Below are positions 44,728-53,724 of a stretch of DNA of 64,000 nt, piece after piece. The position numbers were made by a program, and so were the translations under genes. The stretch comes from Clostridium aquiflavi (GTDB lineage Bacteria > Bacillota > Clostridia > Clostridiales > Clostridiaceae), in assembly GCF_031344075.1 (NCBI RefSeq), contig NZ_JAVJAN010000008.1:33991-97990 (forward strand), read 5' to 3'. Positions within the stretch are counted from its first letter, which is position 1; the number at the start of each line of letters is the position of its first letter. A model generated the notes under the pieces. It was not told the DNA's origin. It saw nothing but the letters and a program-made list of their open reading frames with translations, and made no database searches.

Positions 44728-45108
44728 TTATTCTTTAGATTTATGAGTAAAATTATACGCATTTTCTTTTAAACCAGTAAAATTAATACTAATTTTGTTA
44801 TATAAATTTTTTAACTTCTGTGTAAAAATAGATTCTTCATTAATTCTTAAGTCCTTATTACCTATTCTGATCAACAATTGTTTATCTTGTTCTTTATAAA
44901 TTTTAATTGTTGAATTATCTTTTATAAAATTTGAAAAGTCTTCTCCAAACTCTTCACTAACTAATTCGTAATTTTGCTTTGTATTTCCAAGTGGAGATAA
45001 TGATTTTGTATTAATGATATTCACCTTTATAAGTCCACCTAATACAATTAAGATCAGCATAATTACTGGTAACATTCTTCTAAATATCCCGTGTTTTTTT
45101 TCTCTCAT
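44728..45108 (-). CDS. single-pass membrane protein, unknown function
   Basis: 126 residues. A basic start (MREKKHGIFRRM) and one hydrophobic helix (LPVIMLILIVLGGLIKVNII, ~13-32) anchor a ~90-residue extracytoplasmic domain rich in Lys, Asn and Glu. GGTGG precedes the ATG. It lies 70 bp after spoIIP and before lepA. A sporulation-associated role is plausible from its neighbours only. Family not recognised. Confidence 0.6.
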   Translation of the reverse strand: MREKKHGIFRRMLPVIMLILIVLGGLIKVNIINTKSLSPLGNTKQNYELVSEEFGEDFSNFIKDNSTIKIYKEQDKQLLIRIGNKDLRINEESIFTQKLKNLYNKISINFTGLKENAYNFTHKSKE

Positions 45109-45178
45109 TTTAAAAGACCACCTTTAGATATATTTATCTAAATAATGGTCTTATTCCATTAATATTATTCATTAATCC

Positions 45179-46246
45179 CTATTTATTTAATATTTCAGCA
45201 ATAACCCTTGCCATGCATCTTGCTGTAACTTTTGCTTCTTCAATTGAATTTACATTAGATCCCATTTCAAAAAGTAAGCTTCCATCACTTTTACTTTGAT
45301 TAAATGCATTTTTTCCTCTATTATAAGTTAATATTTTTCTTGTTAATCCTGGAAATAGTTCTTCTGTCTTTTTAAATACTTGTTCTGTTAACGCTTTATT
45401 TTTATCATACCTTGTACTATTTTTAGCATTTACAAACATAATTTTAGCAGCTTCTGTCCCTTCAACTTTTGTAGTCATAGCACCTTTGTCAGGCACAGAA
45501 TCTCTATGCAAATCTAATATAATTTTAAAATCACCATATTTTTTTAGATACTTATCTACCGTTTCACTTGATCTTGAATAACTATCATTATATGAAACGC
45601 TATGATTTGTTTTATCATGTATTACTGAAATTCCATAGTTCTCTTCTAATTCTTTTGCTAATACATCTCCAACGCCAACTACATTTGCATTTTCATCAGT
45701 AGTATCAGCAGGAGCCTCTGCATAATTTTCAGTTGTATGTGTATGATAAATTAAAATTTCAGGTTTAGATACATTTAGTTCCTTTTTTAAGGATGCATCA
45801 TAAATCTTACTATTTAATGATTTTTCATTTGATGAAAATTTTAATATACTGTCTTCATTTACGCTAAATTGATTAAATGTTAATGTAGACTCATCATTTC
45901 TATCTATATTATTAAAAAAGCCAACTTCGCTTTTTAATATATTCTCATATGTTAACCCGTCCAAACCAACTGATTTTAATAAAACATTTTTTAAAGATAA
46001 GTTATTTTCCGCATAACTTTCTTCATTATAAACTTGTTCTTTTACTATTGGCATACCTAAGTTTAATAATTGAACATATGCATATCCACCTCTCTCATTA
46101 CATTGCTTCAATACACTGCCAACCCTTAGAAAAAATATAAACACTATAATAATTAATAATATTAGTCCACTGTTAATTCTGGAAAGAAACTTAGTTCTTG
46201 CATTCTGTTGTTTAAAATTTTTTCTTCCTAATGTAAGTTTATACAA
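45179..46246 (-). CDS. spoIIP: stage II sporulation protein P
   Basis: 355 residues. One N-terminal membrane helix (INSGLILLIIIVFIFFLRVG, ~25-44) and a C-terminal amidase/endopeptidase domain of the SpoIIP type: ILIYHTHTTENYAEA (~165-179), DLHRDSVPDKG (~248-258) and the final LLFEMGSNVNSIEEAKVTARCMARVIAEIL. With SpoIID and SpoIIM it degrades septal peptidoglycan in engulfment. The start is a TTG at 46246 with GGGGGGG upstream. It follows gpr, the conserved gpr-spoIIP pair. Confidence 0.95.
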   Translation of the reverse strand: MYKLTLGRKNFKQQNARTKFLSRINSGLILLIIIVFIFFLRVGSVLKQCNERGGYAYVQLLNLGMPIVKEQVYNEESYAENNLSLKNVLLKSVGLDGLTYENILKSEVGFFNNIDRNDESTLTFNQFSVNEDSILKFSSNEKSLNSKIYDASLKKELNVSKPEILIYHTHTTENYAEAPADTTDENANVVGVGDVLAKELEENYGISVIHDKTNHSVSYNDSYSRSSETVDKYLKKYGDFKIILDLHRDSVPDKGAMTTKVEGTEAAKIMFVNAKNSTRYDKNKALTEQVFKKTEELFPGLTRKILTYNRGKNAFNQSKSDGSLLFEMGSNVNSIEEAKVTARCMARVIAEILNK

Positions 46247-46335
46247 GTTAACCCCCCCTTGCTTCTTTTATATTTATATTAATAAATTTACATAATTATT
46301 ATCTTTATTTATAAAATTATTAATTTTATAAAAAC

Positions 46336-46358
46336 AAAAAGTGGCTAAGCCACTTTTA
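46336..46358. terminator. gpr terminator
   Basis: AAAAGTGGC-TTA-GCCACTTTTTG hairpin on the minus strand overlapping the gpr stop codon, followed by TTTTT. Confidence 0.75.
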
Positions 46359-47327
46359 ATTTAAAAACTTATTTATATCTTCCATTTCCATATCAGGTTG
46401 AAGCGCCATATTTACACCATTAGATATAATTTTAGATAATGCCTCAATAATCATATCTACCTCTTTTGGTGCTACTATTAATTCACCAACATTAGCAGAT
46501 AAAACCTCTTTTATAAGAAGTTTCTTTTCTGATTTATCAATATCTTTTAACATATTATAAAATTCTTTTCCTGATGAAGATTTGCTTATTAATTCATCTA
46601 TAACTAAATCTATTGAGTCACTAGCAATTGTAGCTGCATCAACAACTGTTGGTACACCTACTGCAATTACTTTTACACCTAAAGTTTTTTCACTTATTTC
46701 TTTTCGGTTATTTCCAACACCTGCACCTGGAGATATTCCCGTATCTGAAATTTGAATTGTTCTGTTAACTCTTTCTATACGTCTTGAAGCTAATGCATCT
46801 ATGCAAACTACCACATCAGGTTTAACTTTATCAACTAAAGATTTTATAATTTCTCCGGTTTCAATGCCTGTTATACCTAATACACCTGGTGCTATAGCAC
46901 ATACAGGCCTTACGGAATCATCAATAGCCTCAGGCATAACAACTTGCAAATGTCTAGTTACCATTATTTTTTCTGCAACTTTAGGTCCTAAAGCATCTGG
47001 TGTTACTTGCCAATTTCCAAGACCAACTACTAGTGCTGTTTGCTTTTCCTCTAAATTAATAAGTCTTTTTAATATTTTTCCTAAAACCTTAGAAACATCA
47101 TCCATTATTCCACCATCATAAACTGTAAATTCTGGAATATCCATTGTTATATAATTTCCTACAGGTTTACCCATTTTTTTAGCTCCATCTTCATTTTCTA
47201 TCTTTACTGTAGTAAATTTTATATCCCCCTCTTTTTCTTCTTCTGCAATAACTCCATCAATTTCTCTATTATGTTTTTTTATATACATTTCCCTTGATTC
47301 AATTGCCAAATCTGTTCTAATATCCAT
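46356..47327 (-). CDS. gpr: germination protease GPR
   Basis: 323 residues. The start MDIRTDLAIESREM marks a GPR zymogen, whose N-terminal propeptide is removed on activation. Other hallmarks: VVGLGNWQVTPDALGPKVAEKI (~101-122), VCIDALASRR and SDTGISPGAGVGNNRKEIS. It degrades small acid-soluble spore proteins in germination. The ATG at 47327 is preferred because GGAGGTAA precedes it; in-frame codons further upstream encode an unlikely Lys/Asn-rich extension of 37 residues. Confidence 0.96.
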   Translation of the reverse strand: MDIRTDLAIESREMYIKKHNREIDGVIAEEEKEGDIKFTTVKIENEDGAKKMGKPVGNYITMDIPEFTVYDGGIMDDVSKVLGKILKRLINLEEKQTALVVGLGNWQVTPDALGPKVAEKIMVTRHLQVVMPEAIDDSVRPVCAIAPGVLGITGIETGEIIKSLVDKVKPDVVVCIDALASRRIERVNRTIQISDTGISPGAGVGNNRKEISEKTLGVKVIAVGVPTVVDAATIASDSIDLVIDELISKSSSGKEFYNMLKDIDKSEKKLLIKEVLSANVGELIVAPKEVDMIIEALSKIISNGVNMALQPDMEMEDINKFLN

Positions 47328-47536
47328 TGTTACCTTACCTCCATATATCAAGTTATTCTTATTTTTAGCTAGATTTTTCTTATAAAAATCGCCTTTCTCT
47401 ATCTGAATCTTAGAAGAACTTATCCACATGCAACCCATTGATTATCTCATATATTACAAAATAAGATTATTGTTAATGGTAGCAATCAGATAAATGCTTA
47501 ATACTATTATTTTTCCTATATGTTTAAATTTAATAC

Positions 47537-47565
47537 TTGTATTACATAACTTTCAATGTTATAAT
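47537..47565 (+). promoter_or_regulatory. sigma-A promoter of rpsT
   Basis: TTGTAT (47537-47542), 17-nt spacer, TATAAT (47560-47565). A leader of about 75 nt follows with a GCAG/CTGC hairpin and a CCCT that could pair with the AGGG of the Shine-Dalgarno sequence. Confidence 0.75.
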
Positions 47566-47647
47566 AAGGTTTGTTGAAATTAAACGTTGAGCAGATTTCC
47601 CCGAAAACTGCTTAGGCCCTATAAAACTTTAAGGGGGTGAATCAAGA

Positions 47648-47911
47648 ATGGCAAACATAAAATCAGCAAAAAAGAGAATTAAAGTTACTGAAACTAAAAC
47701 TTTAAACAATAGAATGATTAAATCAGCGTTAAAAACTGTAATTAAAAAGTTTGAAGCTGCTGTAGCTGGTAACAATGTTGAAGAAGCTAAAACTGCTTTC
47801 GTAGCAGTAACTAAGTCTTTAGATGTGGCTGCTTCAAAAGGTGTTGTTCACAAAAACATGGCTGCAAGAAAGAAATCTAGATTAGCTGCGAAATTAAACG
47901 CTATGGCGTAA
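47648..47911 (+). CDS. rpsT: 30S ribosomal protein S20
   Basis: 87 residues. The S20 pattern MANIKSAKKRIKVTETKTLNNRMIKS, helical middle and C-terminal SKGVVHKNMAARKKSRLAAKLNAM is complete. AAGGGGGTGAATC precedes the ATG. It is divergent from gpr and convergent with holA, the conserved Firmicute arrangement. Translation could be autoregulated through the leader, which is not proven by the sequence. Confidence 0.98.
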   Translation: MANIKSAKKRIKVTETKTLNNRMIKSALKTVIKKFEAAVAGNNVEEAKTAFVAVTKSLDVAASKGVVHKNMAARKKSRLAAKLNAMA

Positions 47912-47917
47912 TCTAAT

Positions 47918-47945
47918 AAACCCACCATTTTTGGTGGGTTATTTA
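47918..47945. terminator. bidirectional terminator rpsT/holA
   Basis: AACCCACC-ATTTT-TGGTGGGTT hairpin, followed by T-rich sequence on the plus strand and serving the converging holA transcript as well. Confidence 0.85.
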
Positions 47946-47950
47946 TTTTC

Positions 47951-48985
47951 TTATCTTTTTACTGTTAAAGTATTAATAAGTAACAATTCCATTTCCATAG
48001 TCTTATCTAGTCCACTAGATTTTAAATTATTTTCTGTATTAACACACAATTTAACAAGTTCACTTAATTGTTTTTCTGTAAATTTACTACTTTGTGCAAC
48101 TAATTTTTCACAAACAAACTGTGGTAATCTTAATTCTGTCATGAAATTATTTATCTTTTTCCCTTGTCTTAATCCAGTTTTTATATCATAAAGTTTGATA
48201 AAATGTCTTTGAATATTACTTATTATTAACATATGTTGATCTGATTTATATAAAATTTCCTTCATTACATCCATTGCACGCTCTATTTTTCTTTGTGCTA
48301 TTAATTCAACTAAATCAAATACATCATCTTCTCCAGATGATGATATTAACATATCAATATCTTTTTTAGTTATTTCTCTTCCATCTGTATATGAAATCAA
48401 TTTATCAATTTCTCTTTTTATTATGTCAAAATTATTTTGCACTTTTTCTGCAAAATATATAAGTTCTATTTTCCCTATATTCTTTTTATTTATTTTAAAT
48501 AAATCATTTATTTTCTTAATATAAGAGTCTCTTCTTAATTTATCACAATGTACAACTGGTATTAATTTATCTAATGAATTTAACTTTTTATTCTTATTAG
48601 GTTTTTCCCTTTTATCATTAAATAAATAATACATTATTAAAATAGTATACGGTGGCATGTCAGAAGCATATTTCAACATACTTTTATAAGTCTTATTGGA
48701 TGCTTCATCACTTTTATCTTTCAAAAAATTAGCTCTGTATACAATGACAACTTTTTTATCACTCATCATTGGAAAAGTTTCACATGCATTCATAATTTCA
48801 TCATAATTTGTTTTCATACCATCTATTCTTATTAAATTAAGATTATCTTTATCATTTCCTATAGTCTTATTAAGTATTGAGTTTATAGAATCCTTTATAA
48901 GCTCTTCATCTAATCCACAAAATATATATGAATTTTTTATATTTCCTTTTTCAATTTCTCTTTCAAAAACTTCATAATTAATCAA
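47951..48985 (-). CDS. holA: DNA polymerase III delta subunit
   Basis: About 344 residues. It has NSYIFCGLDEELIKDSI near the N-terminus (Walker-A-like region without the canonical GKT, as in other HolA), then FPMMSDKKVVIVYRANFLK and a C-terminal helical collar domain. It opens and loads the sliding clamp within the DnaX complex. The TTG at 48985 is preferred because AGGAAGG lies just upstream; a GTG at 49012 would include that site. Lies beside comEC and rpsT, the usual comEC-holA-rpsT order. Confidence 0.88.
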   Translation of the reverse strand: MINYEVFEREIEKGNIKNSYIFCGLDEELIKDSINSILNKTIGNDKDNLNLIRIDGMKTNYDEIMNACETFPMMSDKKVVIVYRANFLKDKSDEASNKTYKSMLKYASDMPPYTILIMYYLFNDKREKPNKNKKLNSLDKLIPVVHCDKLRRDSYIKKINDLFKINKKNIGKIELIYFAEKVQNNFDIIKREIDKLISYTDGREITKKDIDMLISSSGEDDVFDLVELIAQRKIERAMDVMKEILYKSDQHMLIISNIQRHFIKLYDIKTGLRQGKKINNFMTELRLPQFVCEKLVAQSSKFTEKQLSELVKLCVNTENNLKSSGLDKTMEMELLLINTLTVKR

Positions 48986-49014
48986 AGTAAAATCCGCCTT
49001 CCTATACTTCACAT

Positions 49015-50709
49015 CTAAAATAGCACTTTACCTTTAAATAATATAATTTTATTTATATTATTATCGCTAAAATTTATTATATCATAATCCTTAGAATTAA
49101 CTTTTGTATTATTAGTTTTAAGAATATAATTTTTATCATCAACCTTTAATACACAATTATTTTTATATTTTTTTATTTTAGCTTTATCACCTATATTTAT
49201 AATTCCATTTTCTCTATATGTTTTTGTAGCAAAAGTCATATTTTTTAATTTTTTTATATCTATATTATTTTTATTTGTTACAAGTACTCTATCACCTTTA
49301 TAAGTAATTAAAAAAGAACCTTCATTATAATATTGTATTTTAGGTAACGGACTATATAGTTCAATGGTTATTGCTACTATAAATAAAATAGGTAAATAAA
49401 TAAATTTATATTGATTATTTTTTACAAAATATAAACTTATTAAAATGCTCATATAAAATATAGCTATATATTCATTACCATTGATTATAGGTAATGAATA
49501 ATACTCTAATTTATCTAATGTCCAGTCAAACCATTTCAATATAACTAAATTAATATAACTACAAAAATCAAATAAGCTAGGTATAACATATGTAACTGGT
49601 AAAATATTGCCACATATAACTATTAAATTAATAAACGGCATTAAAAATAAATTTCCCAATATAAAATTGATAGAAAAATCTTTGAACACTAAAACTAAAT
49701 ATGGAAAAGTAAAAATTTCAGCTGATAAACTAATACTTAAAGTATTTCTTAACACCTTAGGCAATTTATAAAACTTATAATTAAGTTTCTTATTATACAA
49801 AATTATTCCTAGTGTTGCCAAATATGATAAATGAAATGAGACTTCAAAAACAGCATAAGGTCTCATAAGTAAGAGTACTATTCCAGATATGCTTAATGCT
49901 GAGATAGAATTATTATTTCGTTTCAATAAGTGACTTAATTCCAATGTGCTCAGCATTAAAAATGCTCTAATACTTGAATAATTACTGCCAGTAAATAAAA
50001 CATATATTATAGTAAATATCAAACCTAGCTTAATGCCTAAAAATCTTTTTAGAACACTATATACTATAGCAACATGTAATCCTGAAACACTAATTGCATG
50101 TATTATTCCAAAGCTTTTCATATACTCCTTATCTTCATCATCCAAACACTCTGAATAACCAAATGCAATAGATGAAATAAGTCCTGCCTTTCTTTTGCCA
50201 ATATTTTCTTCTAGCATTTGATATACTTTATTTTTAATATTATACAGTTTACTTATAAAATCATCATCGCTTTTTTGTAAATTATTTATAAAAAGAGTTC
50301 CCACTATCCCCTTTTGTTTAATATCGTTATCTTTTAATGTTCCTTTTACATTAAATTTATCGCCTTGAGTTAACTCATCTTTTAAATTTTCTATTATAAT
50401 TTTTTTACCATTATAACATCCTATTGTTTCATATGAATTATTCTTTAATATTCTTACTTGTGCATCTACATTGGAATTAATATTGTAATAAGAAAAATTA
50501 ATAAATAATCCAATTGCAAAAATTAAGCTAATTATAAATATAAAGTTAATTCCACAATAATAAAAAACACATATTAAAAAAAAGCCAACAATAAAAATTG
50601 TAAGCTTCTTAAAATCAGAAAACAATCCAAAAGTAATTGAACTCAATATTAGCGTTATAAAAATATATACTATTGGATTGGCTATTTCTTCAATTCTTTT
50701 TGTGTTCAA
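49015..50709 (-). CDS. comEC: ComEC/Rec2-like DNA-uptake channel protein lacking the beta-lactamase domain
   Basis: 564 residues, about 200 short of typical ComEC. An OB-fold-like N-terminal part (~70-160) precedes the Competence domain with IHAISVSGLHVAIVYSVLKRF (~190-210), TGSNYSSIRAFLMLSTLELSHLLKRN (~235-260) and multiple helices. The C-terminal ~120 residues lack the HxHxDH metallo-beta-lactamase motif and look like a short leftover domain. The start is a TTG at 50709 after GAGGTGA; the GTG at 50739 lies inside the upstream gene. It lies directly after a degenerate P-type ATPase gene. Confidence 0.85.
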   Translation of the reverse strand: MNTKRIEEIANPIVYIFITLILSSITFGLFSDFKKLTIFIVGFFLICVFYYCGINFIFIISLIFAIGLFINFSYYNINSNVDAQVRILKNNSYETIGCYNGKKIIIENLKDELTQGDKFNVKGTLKDNDIKQKGIVGTLFINNLQKSDDDFISKLYNIKNKVYQMLEENIGKRKAGLISSIAFGYSECLDDEDKEYMKSFGIIHAISVSGLHVAIVYSVLKRFLGIKLGLIFTIIYVLFTGSNYSSIRAFLMLSTLELSHLLKRNNNSISALSISGIVLLLMRPYAVFEVSFHLSYLATLGIILYNKKLNYKFYKLPKVLRNTLSISLSAEIFTFPYLVLVFKDFSINFILGNLFLMPFINLIVICGNILPVTYVIPSLFDFCSYINLVILKWFDWTLDKLEYYSLPIINGNEYIAIFYMSILISLYFVKNNQYKFIYLPILFIVAITIELYSPLPKIQYYNEGSFLITYKGDRVLVTNKNNIDIKKLKNMTFATKTYRENGIINIGDKAKIKKYKNNCVLKVDDKNYILKTNNTKVNSKDYDIINFSDNNINKIILFKGKVLF

Positions 50710-50714
50710 ATAGC

Positions 50715-53231
50715 TCACCTCATCAATGAGTTTTGCCACTTTTTAAATAAAATTTCAAACACAAGTAAAAATACTACTATTATAGCTGAAATAATCATGC
50801 AGTTATTTGTTATAACTACTTGTTTTAACATAAATGTTGCTCCTAATGATACTATTGATAAAACTAAAGATATTATCATTAATTTTCTTTCTATTGATGA
50901 GTGCCTTAGGCTTATATTGCTATTAAATGCAATAAATACAATTCCACCTAAAGACATTGTTAACAATGAAATTAAATATCTACTATTATCTTTTAATATA
51001 TATGTTGATATTAATGTTATTGCACTTAATAACATTGATCTACCTATCACTTCTTTCCTGCTTATATCCATTCCATCTTTCAATAATAAAATTAATGCAA
51101 GTGGTACACTTAAAATTATATTTATAAATAATATATTAAAAATATCTAATGATTCCGATATTCCAACCATTGAAGACAATAATAAAGTTATTATTTGTGT
51201 TAAAACCAATGTATAAATACCTTTAAATGTTCTATTAATATTATGATTTAATTTTGTTGCATAATCTTTTATCTTAAAAAATCCATCTAAATAATTTTCT
51301 TTTATATAAACATCGGATATTTTCTTAACTAATAAAGAAGGTTCTCCTTTAGCTATACCAACATTAGATAAATTTAAACTTGGTAAATCCCCCAAATTTT
51401 CTCCTGTTGCTGATACTTTATATCCATCTTTATTAAATAGAGCTATTATTTGAGACTTTATTTCAGGATTTATTCTGGAAAATACTCTTACTTTATTTAA
51501 TAAATCTTTTAATTCTTTAGAACTTAATGTATTTAATTCTATTCCTGATACAACTTGTTCATTTTTATATATAAGTCGTGCTTTTTTTGCTGTTGTGATA
51601 GCACTGATTTTATTTTCTTCTGTAAATAGAATTGGAATTATACCATTATCCTTTATTTTATTAACTCTTTCTTCAATATCTTCTTTAAGTGGATTTTCTA
51701 AAGCAATAATACCCACAAAAACCATATTACTTTCTATATTTTCATCCGTTGATGGTTGATAACTAAAATTTCTATATGCAAAGGCTTCCGTTATTAAACC
51801 TTCTGCTGAAAATTTTATATCAATTTCTTTTATTTTAGATTTTTCTTCATCAGTAAGTTCTTTCTCTACTCCATCTACCATAATATGAGTACATCTTTCT
51901 AATACCGAATCTAAATTACCACGTGAATTAGCTCTATACCATCTTTTTATTCTATTCAAAACTGTTATCATTTTTTTATCAAAATCCATAGGTATTTCAA
52001 TAATTCTAAGATTTTGATTATCTAAAATTGATTTATATACTTTCTTTTTAGACGCATATTCTAAATATGCTATCTCAGCTAAGTCACCTGAACCATTATT
52101 ATTTTCAACATTATAAATAGAATTATTACATAATAACGATATATCTAATATTCTCGTAATATTTATATCCTTAGAATATTCGACATTCTCAGATAAAGAT
52201 ATTTCATTATTAGTAAATATTTTTTTTACTATCATTTTTTCTTGAGTTATTGCTCCAATTTTATCTAAACACATTATATTAATATTATTTATTAAATCAA
52301 AAGTAGAAAAATTTATAATATTAATATCTTGTTTTAAAAATAATTCAGAAATATATTTAACAGCTAGTGCTATAATTAAAAAAACTGGTAAACATCCAAT
52401 TATAAAAAATCCAGTATATAAATCACTTATGTCTTGTTTTACTAAATTAATACTTATCATTCCGCATATTAATATTAGGAAACTATACAACAGATACTTT
52501 CCCCATTGTTTTTGTGTTTTGTTTAATAGGGTGTTCTTTCTATTGCTTGCATATGTAAGCATTGCTAAAAGTCTTCCAAGTTGAGTAGAATTCCCTATTG
52601 AAATTACTATACCTTCCCCATTGCCTTCTTTTATTACAGAACCTTTAAAAAGTATATTGTTCATTTCACTAAGTGAATTTATTCCACCGCTTATTTTACT
52701 TTCGAATTTCTCTTTAAAAAATGTCTCCCCAGTAATATTTTTTTCATCTACTTTTATATTGTTAGCTTTTATTATTCTTATATCAGCAGGAATCAAGGAA
52801 TCTTTTTTAAAAATTACTATATCGCCTATTAATATATCTTCTGCTTTTATTATTTGTTGTAGACCATCTCTTACTACAGTAGCCGTAGCAAAGTTCAACT
52901 TTTCTAAAAAGCCAATTTCCTTATCTTTTCTAATGTTATAAAACATAAGTGCTGCAGTATTTATAATTAAAAATCCTAATATAATAAATTTATAATTATT
53001 AAAATTCAATACAAATAATAAAATTGTAAGTATTAAATATATTAATATATGTACTTGTTTAAATATACTTAGTATATTCTTAGATACTCTATTCCCACTT
53101 GGTAATTCTATCTTATTACTTCCATACTTTTCTTTTCTTACTACACACTCACTACTATTAAGTCCTTTTTGTATATTACTGTCTAACATTTCAACAACTT
53201 GAAGCCATGTACTTTTACAATATTTGTCCAA
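50715..53231 (-). CDS. P-type ATPase-like protein with degenerate catalytic motifs
   Basis: 838 residues with the P2-type (Ca2+/cation ATPase) layout: N-terminal cation-ATPase domain, ~10 membrane helices, A domain at ~110-230, N/P domain at ~320-640, C-terminal helices. Key motifs are altered: TGES reads TGET (167-170); PEGLP reads IGCLP (278-282); DKTGTLT reads DKIGAIT (323-329), keeping only Asp323 and Lys324; KGAPE reads RGNLD; the TGD motif reads TEE; GDGxND reads GENLGD (610-615). Transport activity is therefore doubtful, although the frame is fully intact. It could be a pseudo-pump with a structural or regulatory role. Its end lies just before the comEC start. Confidence 0.8.
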   Translation of the reverse strand: MDKYCKSTWLQVVEMLDSNIQKGLNSSECVVRKEKYGSNKIELPSGNRVSKNILSIFKQVHILIYLILTILLFVLNFNNYKFIILGFLIINTAALMFYNIRKDKEIGFLEKLNFATATVVRDGLQQIIKAEDILIGDIVIFKKDSLIPADIRIIKANNIKVDEKNITGETFFKEKFESKISGGINSLSEMNNILFKGSVIKEGNGEGIVISIGNSTQLGRLLAMLTYASNRKNTLLNKTQKQWGKYLLYSFLILICGMISINLVKQDISDLYTGFFIIGCLPVFLIIALAVKYISELFLKQDINIINFSTFDLINNINIMCLDKIGAITQEKMIVKKIFTNNEISLSENVEYSKDINITRILDISLLCNNSIYNVENNNGSGDLAEIAYLEYASKKKVYKSILDNQNLRIIEIPMDFDKKMITVLNRIKRWYRANSRGNLDSVLERCTHIMVDGVEKELTDEEKSKIKEIDIKFSAEGLITEAFAYRNFSYQPSTDENIESNMVFVGIIALENPLKEDIEERVNKIKDNGIIPILFTEENKISAITTAKKARLIYKNEQVVSGIELNTLSSKELKDLLNKVRVFSRINPEIKSQIIALFNKDGYKVSATGENLGDLPSLNLSNVGIAKGEPSLLVKKISDVYIKENYLDGFFKIKDYATKLNHNINRTFKGIYTLVLTQIITLLLSSMVGISESLDIFNILFINIILSVPLALILLLKDGMDISRKEVIGRSMLLSAITLISTYILKDNSRYLISLLTMSLGGIVFIAFNSNISLRHSSIERKLMIISLVLSIVSLGATFMLKQVVITNNCMIISAIIVVFLLVFEILFKKWQNSLMR

Positions 53232-53259
53232 AAAATCCCCCCACCTAACTAATAATTAA

Positions 53260-53300
53260 ATAAATAATAAACCAGCCTATAAACTGGATTATTATTTATT
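53260..53300 (-). terminator. spoVAE terminator
   Basis: AATAAATAATAA-CCAG ... CTGG-ATTATTATTTATT, a long AT-rich hairpin past the spoVAE stop, ending with T-rich sequence. Confidence 0.6.
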
Positions 53301-53344
53301 AATTATAGTATAAATGTTAGTAGATTAAAAATAAAGTTAAAAAT

Positions 53345-53701
53345 CTACTCTTTTGTTTTAGGGTTGAATATTAGAGCCATTAAATAACCAAAGAAAATAG
53401 CAGCAGTTATCCCTCCAGCAGCACCTTTAATACCTCCAGTAAAGGCTCCTAGTAATCCTATTTCTTTTACTTCTTTTATTGCAGCTTTAGCTAATAAATT
53501 TCCAAATCCAGGTAAAGGCACAGTAGCTCCTGCACCTCCTATCGCAACAATTTTATCATATATTCCAAAAGCACCTAATATTGCCCCAATTGTAACAAAT
53601 AAAACTAATATTCTACCTGGTGTTAACTTTGTTGTATCCATTAATATTTGTGCTATTATACATATAATTCCACCAGTTATAAAAGCACTTAAATAATCCA
53701 T
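53345..53701 (-). CDS. spoVAE: stage V sporulation protein AE
   Basis: 118 residues, mainly membrane helices: YLSAFITGGIICIIAQILMDTTKLTPGRILVLFVTIGAILG, then IVAIGGAGATVPLPGFGNLLAKA and AAGGITAAIFFGYLMALIF. This is the SpoVAEb type that with SpoVAC and SpoVAD moves dipicolinic acid into the forespore. AAAGGAGAA precedes the ATG; it follows spoVAD by 23 bp. Confidence 0.95.
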   Translation of the reverse strand: MDYLSAFITGGIICIIAQILMDTTKLTPGRILVLFVTIGAILGAFGIYDKIVAIGGAGATVPLPGFGNLLAKAAIKEVKEIGLLGAFTGGIKGAAGGITAAIFFGYLMALIFNPKTKE

Positions 53702-53724
53702 ATATGTATTCTCCTTTCAAAAAC

